Below, piece by piece: positions 1-12,600 of a stretch of DNA of 64,000 nucleotides (position 1 is its first letter; each line of letters begins with the position of its first letter). Made by a program: the position numbers and the translations under genes. The stretch comes from Prinsepia uniflora. Its lineage: Eukaryota; Streptophyta; Magnoliopsida; Rosales; Rosaceae. The stretch lies in the NCBI GenBank assembly GCA_032719365.1, contig CM064872.1:49088252-49152251 (forward strand), read 5' to 3'. The notes beneath the pieces are model-generated. The model did not search any database. It was not told where the DNA came from and saw nothing but the letters and a program-made list of their open reading frames with translations.

Positions 1-904
1 ACTATTCCCATAAAGCAACTAACACTATTTAATCTATTTTTATATTATTTATTTTCCCTCCAATTAACCCCAGCCCTTGGATTGTCTGTGCAAATGAATC
101 CTGGCCCTCCATTTCCATCTGCTTTCCTTATTCATGCACGATCATCCTCTGTCCGTTTCACTCAAACACACAAACACACATTCATCCCCTCACAAACCCG
201 TGCATTTCTTCCATTTTCTCTCCATCCAAACACACGAACCAGCCATCCTCTTCGCACCAAACGACCACCCACAGCACCACCATCATCTGGTCTTCACAAC
301 CCGTGCAACCACCAGCCACTACCAGCCCTTTTTCCCGTCCGAAATCCCGTCCAAAAACTCAGACCCGAAACACGACGGAAACGGGTCCAAGAAGCAAACC
401 TCGACAACCACACCATCTCGACGCAGGGGAAGCTCCAGTCTACACCGTGAGGACCCCAGGAGCTTAACTGGACGACGGCACGGCCTGCGGCGGCGACACG
501 GCGGCGGTAAGGTCGAAAACCCGAAAACCCGTTTTACTCCCCTGTTTCGAGTCATCGTGTTTTAGTGCTAGGAAATTGATTGTGTGATGTTAGAAATGTT
601 CTAGGGTGAGAGACGAGTCGACCACGACTGGTTTGGACGACGGAGACGGCGTGGATCACCGGAGAAGGCGGTCGGACTTTGGCCGTGAGTTTCAGAGGAG
701 AACTGGTGAGTTTTCTCCCACTTTCTTTCCATTTTGAGGTTGTAGAACCATAGAACAGACCTAGACGACCCTATAGGGATGAACCCCATCGAAAATGGTG
801 GCCGGAATCGTACGGTTGAATCGGGTCAAGCCGTGGGTCGACGGCGACCCGGTTCCAGTCAAACGGGTCTGACCCGATACTGTAGCATGATGATGTCATC
901 ATGC

Positions 905-1046
905 TGACGTCACTTCTGACGTCATGATGACGTCATCCTGTCAGATATTGTCAGACCAGGGACCAATCAGAACATGCCACGTGTCACCTGACAAGTGTCA
1001 GTGATGACGTCATGCTGACGTCAGCATGACGTCACTGCTGACGTCA
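905..1046 (+). promoter_or_regulatory. Cluster of TGACGTCA (bZIP/CRE-type) sites in LTR A
   Basis: There are seven perfect TGACGTCA palindromes at 905, 917, 928, 1005, 1016, 1027 and 1039, mostly 11-12 bp apart within two subclusters. TGACG/TGACGTCA is the core bound by plant TGA-type bZIP factors. The 3' LTR carries the same cluster plus one more copy near 8110. A TATA box follows about 330 bp downstream. Promoter activity is inferred. Confidence 0.6.
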
Positions 1047-1373
1047 GCGGTACTGTAGCAGCGTTGACCCACGCGTTGACCAGGCGCGTGGGGGCGCGTG
1101 TGAACAGTGATTTTGGTGGGGCCGGTACCATTTTCAAGGTTTCGATGATACGGATCCAATGGAGGTGGTTTCGTGTCGATCGGAGATCGTTATGTTGGTC
1201 AAAATGGGGTTTGAAGCACCGGGAATAGTGCCCGGGATGCGTTTTTGAGGCGGATCTGTTCTAGGGTCTTGGTATTGATATTATAGGGTCCTTAAGTAAC
1301 CCTCAGGAGTAATAATACAGGTTTATAGAGATCGTTGAGCAGCAAGGACCGAGTGTGAGTGGGCTGTTTGATT

Positions 1374-1380
1374 TATAAAA
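1374..1380 (+). promoter_or_regulatory. Putative TATA box of LTR A
   Basis: TATAAAA occurs in both LTR copies (also 8593-8599), downstream of the bZIP-site cluster and upstream of the presumed R region. It is the best TATA candidate in the LTR. The transcription start cannot be read from sequence. Confidence 0.5.
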
Positions 1381-2319
1381 GGCTTGCATGCATAAACTGT
1401 TTTACTATTTCCACTGATGAGTCTTATGAACTGTTTATATATGTTATTACAATGTTTTGGGCATGAGACCCGTCTGGATTATATGTGGATTTTGTTTGGG
1501 ATGTCCGGGGGACATAGGGTAAACTATACTGTTATTGTACTGTACTTTCTTACCTGTGTATATTGTCTCCTCCAGGGAGGGTCGTTGGCCTGGGTGGACC
1601 CTGGAGTAGTCACGGGGCTCTGACTGAGTGGAGTTGACCCCCGTTGGGCTGCTTACTCTCAGGAAGGCATGTTCATATACCTCGGGCAGTGACCGGGATA
1701 CCGGGAGCTGATGTACCTAGAGAGTCTCGGGTGTGAGACCCTGAGTGGCAACGCGTAGCCTTAGAACCGTGACATCATTTGGGTTGGGTTTTACAGTGCA
1801 CTGATATGTTAGTTTCACCTTACGATTATTATTGTGGTTCATTTGTTATGCTTACATTATAATATTATATTTTCACTGCATGCAAGATTTGGAAAACAGA
1901 AGGGTAAAACCTTATGATTATTTTATTATTAAATTGATTTCTAAACTGTTGTTTTTGGCCCACTCACCCATGTTTTACTGACCCCTCCAGACCCTGACAC
2001 GGCAATAGAGGAGGAGGATCCGGAGGAGGAGGCAGAGGTTTAGTTTGCCTAGCTGTGCACCTGTACACCCACTTGTGGGTAGGTTGAGCACCGAATAAAT
2101 GTACTCTGACTAGTGTGCTCACTTGTTGTATTTTACTTTCCCTTGTCTGACAGTATCACTTTAAACACTGTGTTAAACACTGTGTTTGTACGTTATCTAT
2201 CTATTTAAGTCTTCGGTTTTTATTTAAGGGTAATTTTGGTCTGTTTAGAGTCATTGTCAGACGGGAGCGGGTCACGTCCCCGGGTGGTCCCAGTGGGATT
2301 GGGATGGGTCCTGTCAGCT

Positions 2320-2331
2320 TGGTATCAGAGC
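2320..2331 (+). other. Primer binding site of element A
   Basis: TGGTATCAGAGC is complementary to the 3' end of plant initiator tRNA-Met. It lies three bases after the LTR end, the usual position for first-strand priming in Ty3/gypsy elements. Confidence 0.9.
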
Positions 2332-2428
2332 ATTAGGGTTAGTGGTCAGAGTACTAGGTTAGCGGTTTGTACTTTGTACATGGTCGCTTTCGATGTCTTT
2401 TAACCTGTTTGCCTCTTCACAGTTGGAT

Positions 2429-5400
2429 ATGCCTCCCCGACGCGAACCCCGTGCACGTGTTGACGAGGGCAATGGAGGAAATGAAGACACTGCGAGCATT
2501 GAGCGGGCTCAGCGCCTGGGTGCTACGCACTTCAGTGGGGGAACCGACCCTGAGGAAGCACACCAGTGGATTGACCGCTGGGAGAGGATTTTCGAGGTCA
2601 TGCACTGTCCTCCGGAGGAGCGTGTCGTACTGGCGACTTTCCTACTGGATGGGAGCGCCTATCGATGGTGGCACAACCTTGTTTTGGCCGGCTGGACTGT
2701 TCACACCATTCCATGGGAGACCTTCCGAGAGCGGTTTCTCAACCAGTTCTATCCACGGTCGTTCCGCAACACCCGCGAGGCGGAGTTTCTGCAACTCCGG
2801 CAGGGGGATCAGACTGTAGCAGAGTACGAGGAGACCTTCCTGATGTTGTCTCACTTTGCTGAGAACTTCGTGATCACCGAGGCAGACCGATGTCGCAGAT
2901 TTGAGTGGGGCTTGCGACCTGAGATTCAGGCGATGGTGACTGCAACACCCTTTGCTTCCATGAGGGATCTGACTGATGCGGCGACCAGGGTTGAGAACAG
3001 TATCCTGGCTCGTCAACGAGCTGAGGGGGAGACTCGGCGACGTGATCGCCCACACTTGGGATTTACGGGCCGTCGTGGCTCGAAGGGAGGACATTCTGGT
3101 GGATCTTCGTCTTCTGGCAGCCGAGGACGTTCTGGTCAGTTCAGGAGTCCTCAGAGGTCTGGACAGCGTTCTGGAGCTTGGCAGCGGTCTTACTCACCGA
3201 TGAGCATCTCACCGGGAGGATACTCGGGTCGACCTAGGGAGGTCACATGCTTCGCTTGTGGGGAGCCGGGGCATTATGCTTCTGAGTGTCCACTGATTCG
3301 CGGCAGTACTGCTCCAGCGCAGAGCACAGTATCCCAGACTGACAGCAGCCAGACACCCGGTGTTGTGCGTGGCCGTGATCGAGGGGCTAGAGGACGAGGA
3401 CGACCTGCAGAGTCTATGGCACGTGTTTATGCTGTTACCCAGCAGCAGGCCAGATCCATTCCGGGAGTGTTGACAGGTACGGTACATATTTATGGCATGG
3501 TTGTTCGTGCATTGATGGATTCGTGGGCAACTCATTCTTTTATTTCACCGCGTTGTGCGAGTCTGTTGGGCCGAGAGGTGACCGCACTTGAGCACGAGAT
3601 GGGAGTGGGGACACCGATGGGTGTGACCTACCGAGTGAACCAGGAGATACGAGCTTGTCCTGTGGAGATTGAGGGAGTCGAATTTCCGGCAGACTTAATC
3701 CTGATGAATGTTCACGATTTCGATGTGATACTTGGAGTTGATTGGTTGTCGGAGTACAATTCACTCATCGACTGTGGTAACATGCGGTTGACTTTGAGAG
3801 GTCCAGGCTTACCGGAAGTGATATTTCAGGGAGAGTGTGGAGACGCATCACCCAAGGTAATATCTGCACTCACAGCTACTAAACTCTTACAGAAGGGGTG
3901 TCAGGGTTATCTTGCTTATGTGGTAGAGTCTACGGATGAATCTTTGCATATTGAGGATATTCCGATTGTGCGGGAATTTCCTGATGTCTTTCCAGGAGAT
4001 TTACCTGGATTACCACCACCCAGGGAGATCGACTTTACGATCGAGTTACTCCCCGGGACTCGACCGATTTCACAAGCACCGTATCGTATGGCACCGGCAG
4101 AGCTACGGGAATTGAAAATCCAATTACAGGAGCTGGTGGATCTAGGGTTTATCCGACCCAGTACATCACCATGGGGAGCGCCGGTCTTATTTGTGAAAAA
4201 GAAGGAGGGTAGTTTACGGTTGTGTGTGGATTATCGGCAGTTGAACAAGGCTACGGTAAGGAATCAGTATCCCTTACCCAGGATCGATGATTTGTTCGAT
4301 CAGTTACGAGGAGCGCGGTATTTCTCCAAGATAGATCTGAGGTCAGGATACCATCAACTGAGAATAGCTGAGGGGGATGTTCAGAAAACAGCTTTTCGAA
4401 CGAGGTATGGGCATTATGAGTTCTTGGTGATGCCTTTTGGATTGACGAATGCACCAGCTGCATTCATGGACTTGATGAATCGAGTTTTTCGAGCATACTT
4501 GGATAAATTTGTGATCGTGTTTATCGACGATATCTTGGTGTATTCCAAGAGTGTCAGGGCTCATGAAGAGCACTTACGAAGGGTATTGGGTAAACTACGA
4601 CAGGAGCAGCTGTATGCTAAGTTAAGCAAGTGTCAGTTTTGGCTAAATAGTATTGGATTCTTAGGTCACATTATATCACCCGAGGGGATAAGTGTGGATC
4701 CTCAGAAAACGGAGGCTGTGACAAATTGGCCAAGACCGACCACGGTGACGGAAGTGCAAAGTTTTGTTGGGTTAGCAGGCTATTATCGGAGATTCGTAGA
4801 GGGTTTCTCCCAGATTGCCGCACCATTGACTCGGTTAACCCGGAAAGGGGTGAAGTTTGTATGGGACGACCAGTGTGAACAGAGTTTTCAGGAATTAAAG
4901 TTCCGATTAACCACTGCACCTGTCCTTGCATTACCAGACAGCAGTGGAGAGTTCGTGGTATATAGTGATGCATCGCTGCAGGGTTTGGGTTGTGTATTGA
5001 TGCAGAATGGAAAAGTGATTGCTTACGCATCCCGGCAGCTGAAGACGCACGAGTTGAACTACCCTACTCATGATTTGGAATTGGCAGCGGTGGTTCATGC
5101 TCTAAAGATCTGGAGACATCATTTGTTCGGTGTGACATGCCGAATATTCACCGATCACCAGAGTCTTAAACATTTGTTCACACAGAAGGAACTCAACATG
5201 AGACAGCGGAGATGGTTGGAATTGTTGAAGGATTATGACTGTACGATCGAGTACCATCCTGGCAAGGCAAATTTTGTGGCTGATGCACTTAGCAGGAAGT
5301 CGGCGGGATCAGTTGCGCATTTGAGATTGGTGTATCTTCCTTTGCTAGTGGAACTTCGGAAGAGCGGAGTTATGTTAGGGATGGACGATCAGGGAGCCTT

Positions 5401-6856
5401 GTTGGCTAGCTTTCATGTGCGACCCGTGTTGGTCGACAGGATCATCGAGGCTCAACTACAGGACCAGATACTTTGTGATTACAGGAACGAGGTTGAATCC
5501 GGACAGAGACAAGATTTCTCCGTCAGGGGCGATGGAGCATTAGTAAAGCTTGGGCGATTGTGTGTACCTGCGGTACCAGAGTTGAGGAGAGAGATTTTAG
5601 ACGAGGCCCACAGTTCGGCCTATGTTATGCATCCAAGAGGGACAAAGATGTATCGTACCCTCCGGGACTATTATTGGTGGCCAGGGATGAAGAGGGAGAT
5701 AGCTGAGTTTGTCAGCAAATGTTTGATCTGTCAGCAGGTCAAGGCAGAACGGCAGCATCCGTATGGGGCTATGCAGCCACTTCCAATTCCACAATGGAAG
5801 TGGGACCATATTACAATGGACTTTGTCTTCAAGTTACCGAAGACAAGGAGTGGAGTTGATGGAGTCTGGGTAATAGTGGACCGGTTGACTAAATCAGCGC
5901 ATTTTCTGCCTGTACGTGAGACGTACAAGCTAAACCGTTTGGCCCAGCTATTCATTAATGAGATCATCCGACTACACGGTACCCCAGAGTCGATCGTGTC
6001 GGATCGGGATCCGCGTTTCACATCCAGGTTTTGGAGGAGTCTACAGACTACTTTGGGTACGAAATTACACTTCAGTACGGCATTCCACCCACAGACCGAC
6101 GGACAGTCTGAAAGGACAATACAAACTCTCGAGGACATGATGAGAGCCTGTGTGTTGCAATTCTAGGATTCGTGGGCTGATCGATTGCCATTGATGGAGT
6201 TTGCCTACAATAACAGCTACCATGCGAGTATAGGGATGGCACCCTATGAGGCACTGTATGGTCGACAGTGCAGAACACCGGTATGCTGGATGGAGATCGG
6301 AGAAAGAACCGCAGTGGGGCCGGATCTGATGGATATGACCCAGGAGACAGTTCGGGTTATTCGGGAGAGATTGAAGGCGGCCCAGGATCGTCAGAAAAGC
6401 TATGCAGACCGACGGATCCGAGATTTAGAGTTCGAGGTTGGTGACTTTGTCTTTTTAAAGTTATCGCCGTGGAAAGGGATTCTTCGATTTGGACGACGTG
6501 GGAGATTGAGTCCTCGTTATATCGGACCATATGAGATTGTCGAGAGGATTGGTCCAGTGGCTTACCGTTTAGCACTACCTTCGGAGCTTTCCCGAGTACA
6601 TGACGTATTTCATGTGTCGATGCTACGGAAGTATCTTCGGGATGACTCTCACGCACTGCCAGAGCAACCACTGGAACTGATGACAGATTTGAGCTTCGAG
6701 GAACGGCCAGTGCAGATTCTGGATAGGAAGGACAAGGTCTTAAGGAACAAGACGATTTCTTTGGTTAAAGTACTATGGCGGAACCACGAGGTGGAGGAAG
6801 CGACATGGGAACCCGAGGAATTGATGAGAGGGCAGTACCCATACTTGTTTGAGTAA
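2429..6856 (+). pseudogene. Gag-Pol of element A, disabled
   Basis: The most likely start is the ATG at 2429 (MPPRR..., matching B); an in-frame ATG lies at 2393. Gag with an intact CCHC knuckle (CFACGEPGHYASEC) is followed by aspartic protease, reverse transcriptase (FIDD at about 4525), RNase H, HHCC integrase finger, integrase core and chromodomain-like C-terminus. There are two lesions. The protease triad reads D-S-W at 3518-3526, where B has D-A-G. A TAG stop at 6164-6166 lies in the integrase just after the catalytic Glu region. The same frame reopens and runs to the stop at 6854-6856. The stop removes about 230 residues, including the integrase C-terminus. No frameshift was seen, so decay is recent, in line with the similar LTRs. 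Confidence 0.9.
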
Positions 6857-6879
6857 ATTTCGAGGACAAAATTTCTGTA

Positions 6880-6890
6880 AGGAGGGTAGG
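6880..6890 (+). other. Polypurine tract of element A
   Basis: The purine-rich AGGAGGGTAGG directly precedes the TGTAACG start of the 3' LTR. It is the expected primer for plus-strand synthesis. Confidence 0.7.
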
Positions 6891-6891
6891 T

Positions 6892-9523
6892 TGTAACGAC
6901 CCGAACCGAGAATAATAATATTTTAATGTAAAAAGACTATTTTGCCCCTGAAGGGGGGAAACTTTGACTTTTGGCCCGGGAAACAATTTGGACTTTGACC
7001 CATGACTATGACGTAGGTCAGGACGTCACGAATCTGTAGACAGGCGGCACGCCGAAATCGGAGTTCGTAAGAAGAAGTTATGGTCAAGGAAGCGTTTTAG
7101 CGGAATTTATGAACCGAGAACAACGGAATAAAATATTAATTTATTACGGGAATCCGTGCCAACCTAATATTTAAATCAAACCGATGGATTGGTGACAAGT
7201 GTCACCCATCCAAGCCTACACTATTCCCATAAAGCAACTAACACTATTTAATCTATTTTTATATTATTTATTTTCCCTCCAATTAACCCCAGCCCTTGGA
7301 TTGTCTGTGCAAATGAATCCTGGCCCTCCATTTCCATCTGCTTTCCTTATTCATGCACGATCATCCTCTGTCCGTTTCACTCAAACACACAAACACACAT
7401 TCATCCCCTCACAAACCCGTGCATTTCTTCCATTTTCTCTCCATCCAAACACACGAACCAGCCATCCTCTTCGCACCAAACGACCACCCACAGCACCACC
7501 ATCATCTGGTCTTCACAACCCGTGCAACCACCAGCCACCACCAGCCCTTTTTCCCGTCCGAAATCCCGTCCAAAAACTCATACCCGAAACACGACGGAAA
7601 CGGGTCCAAGAAGCAAACCTCGACAACCACACCATCTCGACGCAGGGGAAGCTCCAGTCTACACCGTGAGGACCCCAGGAGCTTAACTGGACGACGGCAC
7701 GGCCTGCGGCGGCGACACGGCGGCGGTAAGGTCGAAAACCCGAAAACCCGTTTTACTCCCCTGTTTCGAGTCATCGTGTTTTAGTGCTAGGAAATTGATT
7801 GTGTGATGTTAGAAATGTTCTAGGGTGAGAGACGAGTCGACCACGACTGGTTTGGACGACGGAGACGGCGTGGATCACCGGAGAAGGCGGTCGGACTTTG
7901 GCCGTGAGTTTCAGAGGAGAACTGGTGAGTTTTCTCCTACTTTCTTTCCATTTTGAGGTTGTAGAACCATAGAACAGACCTAGACGACCCTATAGAGATG
8001 AACCCCGTCGAAAATGGTGGCCGGAATCGTACGGTTGAATCGGGTCAAGCCGTGGGTCGACGGCGACCCGATTCCAGTCAAACGGGTCTGACCCGATACT
8101 GTAGCATGATGACGTCATCATGCTGACGTCACTTCTGACGTCATGATGACGTCATCCTGTCAGATATTGTCAGACCAGGGACCAATCAGAACATGCCACG
8201 TGTCACCTGACAAGTGTCAGTGATGACGTCATGCTGACGTCAGCATGACGTCACTGCTGACGTCAGCGGTACTGTAGCAGCGTTGACCCACGCGTTGACC
8301 AGGCGCGTGGGGGCGCGTGTGAACAGTGATTTTGGTGGGGCCGGTACCATTTTCAAGGTTTCGATGATACGGATCCAATGGAGGTGGTTTCGTGTCGATC
8401 GGAGATCGTTATGTTGGTCAAAATGGGGTTTGAAGCACCGGGAATAGTGCCCGGGATGCGTTTTTGAGGCGGATCTGTTCTAGGGTCTTGGTATTGATAT
8501 TATAGGGTCCTTAAGTAACCCTCAGGAGTAATAATACAGGTTTATAGAGATCGTTGAGCAGCAAGGACCGAGTGTGAGTGGGCTGTTTGATTTATAAAAG
8601 GCTTGCATGCATAAACTGTTTTACTATTTCCACTGATGAGTCTTATGAACTGTTTATATATGTTATTACAATGTTTTGGGCATGAGACCCGTCTGGATTA
8701 TATGTGGATTTTGTTTGGGATGTCCGGGGGACATAGGGTAAACTATACTGTTATTGTACTGTACTTTCCTACCTGTGTATATTGTCTCCTCCAGGGAGGG
8801 TCGTTGGCCTGGGTGGACCCTGGAGTAGTCACGGGGCTCTGACTGAGTGGAGTTGACCCCCGTTGGGCTGCTTACTCTCAGGAAGGCATGTTCATATACC
8901 TCGGGCAGTGACCGGGATACCGGGAGCTGATGTACCTAGAGAGTCTCGGGTGTGAGTCCCTGAGTGGCAACGCGTAGCCTTAGAACCGTGACATCATTTG
9001 GGTTGGGTTTTACAGTGCACTGATATGTTAGTTTCACCTTACGATTATTATTGTGGTTCATTTGTTATGCTTACATTATAATATTATATTTTCACTGCAT
9101 GCAAGATTTGGAAAACAGAGGGGTAAAACCTTATGATTATTTTATTATTAAATTGATTTCTAAACTGTTGTTTTTGGCCCACTCACCCTTGTTTTACTGA
9201 CCCCTCCAGACCCTGACACGGCAATAAAGGAGGAGGATCCGGAGGAGGAGGCAGAGGTTTAGTTTGCCTAGCTGTGCACCTGTACACCCACTTGTGGGTA
9301 GGTTGAGCACCGAATAAATGTACTCTGACTAGTGTGCTCACTTGTTGTATTTTACTTTCCCTTGTCTGACAGTATCACTTTAAACACTGTGTTTGTACGT
9401 TATCTATCTATTTAAGTCTTCGGTTTTTATTTAAGGGTAATTTTGGTCTGTTTAGAGTCATTGTTAGACGGGAGCGGGTCACGTCCCCCGGTGGTCCCAG
9501 TGGGATTGGGACGGGTCCTGTCA
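6892..9523 (+). repeat. 3' LTR of element A
   Basis: This is a complete LTR of 2632 bp with TG...CA ends, starting TGTAACGACCCG after the polypurine tract. It contains the shared LTR core at 7009-7052, eight TGACGTCA sites and a TATA box at 8593-8599. It ends 17 bp before the primer site of element B, so it could act as B's promoter. Confidence 0.92.
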
Positions 9524-9537
9524 GCGGGTCTCTGTCA
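9524..9537 (+). repeat. Residual 3' tail of element B's 5' LTR
   Basis: GCGGGTCTCTGTCA matches the end of B's 3' LTR (16945-16958) at 13 of 14 bases. It lies exactly between the A LTR end and B's primer site. The first five bases, GCGGG, would be A's target duplication. A local duplication of the A LTR end is a less good match. Confidence 0.65.
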
Positions 9538-9540
9538 GCT

Positions 9541-9552
9541 TGGTATCAGAGC
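9541..9552 (+). other. Primer binding site of element B
   Basis: TGGTATCAGAGC, the initiator tRNA-Met type, lies three bases after the residual LTR tail, the same spacing as in element A. Confidence 0.9.
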
Positions 9553-9650
9553 ACTAGGTTGTGGTCAGCATGTTAGACTAGCGGTTAATATTAGGTACTT
9601 TTCGAGTCTAAGAATTGTGTTAACTAATCTATGCCTCTTAACAGCTGGTT

Positions 9651-12600
9651 ATGCCTCCGAGGAGAACCCCTTCAACATGGACCGCCGAGGAAATTGAGAG
9701 AGAGATGGAGTGCGCCAGTATTAAGCGGGCTCAACGGTTGGGAGCCACACCTTTCAACGGGGGATCTGACCCCGAGGATGCCTACGAGTGGATTGATAAA
9801 TGGGAAAGAATCTTTACAGTGATGCATTGCCCACCCGGCGAGCAGGTGACTTTGGCGGCCTTCTTACTGGAAGGCGGAGCTTACCGATGGTGGCAGGGTC
9901 TGGAGATGTCGGGGTGGTCTGTTCGTACCACCACATGGGCGGTCTTTCGAGCTTGGTTCCTAGATCAGTACTACCCGCGATCTTTTCTCGCAGCACGAGA
10001 GGCGGAGTTCCTGCGACTGGAGCAGGGGGACATGTCTGTGGCAGACTATGAGCAGGCTTTCGGGAAGCTTTCCCGTTTTGCAGCAGCTTTTGTGAGTACT
10101 GAGGAGGACAGATGTCAGAGGTTTGACTTGGGGCTCCGAGGAGAGATACGGGCAGGTGTGACGGCTGCCACTTATGCGACTCTGAGGGACATGGTCGATG
10201 CTGCAGTTCGTGTCGAGGCCAGTCTGGCGGCACACCAGGCGCGACAATCATCAGGCGAGGGGCGGCGCTGGGATCGTCCCCATCCGGGACCAACCGGCCG
10301 GAAAATCTCTAAGGGGGGAAATTATCGAGGAGCACCCACATCATTGCGGGGTCGTGGCTGGTCAGGTCGATCAGGGGGCTCTCAGAGGGGCGGATCGAGA
10401 TCCAGTGCTGGGCAGCATCAGTCTTGGAGTGGCGCATCAGGAGGGTCTTGGGATGGACCGAGGACAGTTAATTGTTTTGCTTGTGGAGGAGCGGGCCACT
10501 ATGCCCGAGATTTCCCGTCGTTGTCGAGAAACAACGATACTGGAGGTGCTAGTGTTGCACAGAGTTCGGCTTCCAACACTGCCGGAGGCCGAGGACAGGG
10601 TGCTGGGTGTGGCGCGCGTGGGCGCAGACAGACTGCGGGACCCAGTGCTCGTGTTTTTGCAGTGACTCAGCAGCAGGCGAGGTCAGCCCCGGATGTGATT
10701 ACAGGTACGCTTCATATCTCGAACCTTATTGTACGAGTATTGTTGGATGCGGGGGCTACACATTCTTTTATTTCGAGGCGTTGTACTGGTATGTTAGATT
10801 GTGAGGTATCAGCCTTAGATAGCGAGATGGGTGTTGGCACGCCTATGGGCGTCGTGTACTTGGTGAATCAGGTGATTAGGAGGTGCCCAATGAGAATTGA
10901 GGATGTGGATCTGCCAGCAGACTTGATTATTATGGACATCCATGACTTCGATGTGATTCTTGGGATGGATTGGTTAGCGGAGCATGGGTCGCTTATTGAT
11001 TGCTGTAGTCGGCAAGTGTTTCTGCGGAGTCCGGGTTTGCCAGAAGTTACCTTTCACGGGGAGCGTGATTGTTCGCTGCCTGAAGTGATTTCTTCACTTG
11101 CTGCTACTAAACTTCTACGGAAGGGATGCCAGGGCTATTTGGCACATGTTGTGTCGGAGCGAGTCGATACTCCGAGCATCGAGGAGATACCAGTAGTGCG
11201 GGAGTTTCCAGATGTGTTCCCGGAAGATCTACCTGGATTACCACCACCGCGGGAGATTGAGTTTACCATTGAACTACTCCCCGGTACCCGACCTATATCT
11301 CAGGCACCGTACCGGATGGCGCCGGCAGAATTACGGGAACTCAAAACGCAGTTGCAGGAGTTGGTCGAGTTGGGATTCATCCGACCGAATACTTCACCGT
11401 GGGGAGCACTGGTGTTGTTTGTGAGGAAGAATGAGGGGAGTCTCCGATTGTGTGTGGATTACCAACAGCTGAACAAGGTGACGCTGAGGAACCAGTATCC
11501 TCTACCCATGATTGATGACTTATTCGACCAGTTGCGGGGAGCACAGTGCTTCTCGAACATTGATTTGCGATCTGGGTATCATCAGCTGAGGATTGCGGAG
11601 GGGGATATCTTGAAAACGGCATTTCGAACTCGTTACGGACACTATGAATTCTTGGTGATGCCTTTTGGTTTGACGAATGCTCCAGCAGCATTCATGGATC
11701 TGATGAACAGAGTTTTCCGACCTTACCTGGACAAGTTTGTGATTGTGTTCATCGATGACATCTTGGTGTACTCGAGGAGTGCCCGAGCACATGAGGAACA
11801 CCTACGGTTGGTGTTAGGGACGCTGAGACATGAGCGGTTGTACGCCAAACTGAGTAAGTGTCAGTTTTGGCTGAGCAGCATTGGTTTTCTGGGACATGTG
11901 ATTTCTGCTGATGGGATCAGCGTGGATCCCCAGAAAACAGAAGCGGTGACCAACTGGGCTAGACCGACGACAGTGACAGAGGTGCGGAGTTTTGTCGGAT
12001 TGACAGGCTACTACCGGAGATTTGTGGAAGGTTTCTCCAAGATTGCTGCACCGTTGACTCGTTTGACCAGTAAAGGAGTGGAGTTCATCTGGGACGAGCA
12101 GTGTGAGCAGAGTTTTCAGGAATTGAAGCATCGTTTGACCACTGCTCTTATCCTTGCATTGCCCGACAACGGTGGGGAGTTTGTAGTTTTTAGTGATGCC
12201 TCACTACAAGGTTTGGGATGCGTATTAATGCAGAATGGTAAGGTGATCGCTTACGCATCACGGCAGCTAAAAACTCATGAGTTGAATTACCCTACCCATG
12301 ATTTGGAGTTGGCGGCGGTAGTTCATGCCTTGAAGATCTGGAGACATTACCTTTTCGGTGTAACGTGCAGGATATACACCGACCACCAAAGCCTGAAGTA
12401 TCTATTTACCCAGAAGGAACTCAACTTGAGGCAACAGAGATGGTTGGAATTGATCAAGGATTATGACTGTACGATCGAGTACCATCCGGGTAAGGCTAAT
12501 GTGGTGGCAGATGCACTCAGCAGGAAATCAGCAGGATCAATTGCACACCTGAGGATGGTGTATCTTCCCTTATTGGTGGAACTCCGGAAGGCTGGGGTTA

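Larger units (their letters stand above)
1..2316 (+). repeat. 5' LTR of element A (partial)
   Basis: It is nearly identical to 7220-9523 and ends in CCTGTCA, three bases before the primer site. It holds seven TGACGTCA palindromes at 905-1046, a CCACGTGTC G-box at 977-985 and a TATAAAA box at 1374-1380, a plausible U3 promoter. Short open frames near 82-565 are repeated in the other LTR and are not taken as genes. Confidence 0.92.
1..9523 (+). mobile_element. Ty3/gypsy Tekay-like LTR retrotransposon A (5' end outside window)
   Basis: The order is LTR (1-2316), primer site, Gag-Pol, polypurine tract and LTR (6892-9523). Window base 1 matches base 7220, so about 328 bp of the 5' LTR lie left of the window. 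Aligning 1-2316 with 7220-9523 by eye gives about 16 substitutions and one 12-bp indel, a tandem TAAACACTGTGT duplication near 2160-2190. That is about 0.7% divergence, so the insertion is recent. LTRs over 2.6 kb, the iMet-type primer site and the C-terminal chromodomain-like segment fit the Tekay/Del chromoviruses. The polyprotein is broken, so A cannot encode its own movement. The 3' LTR abuts a 14-bp tail attributed to the 5' LTR of element B. Confidence 0.9.

Noticed and set aside
82..565. Open frames of 122 and 143 codons in the A 5' LTR, repeated at 7199-7784
   Set aside because: They lie inside LTRs, overlap in two frames, have low-complexity composition and no family likeness. Their repetition follows from LTR identity.
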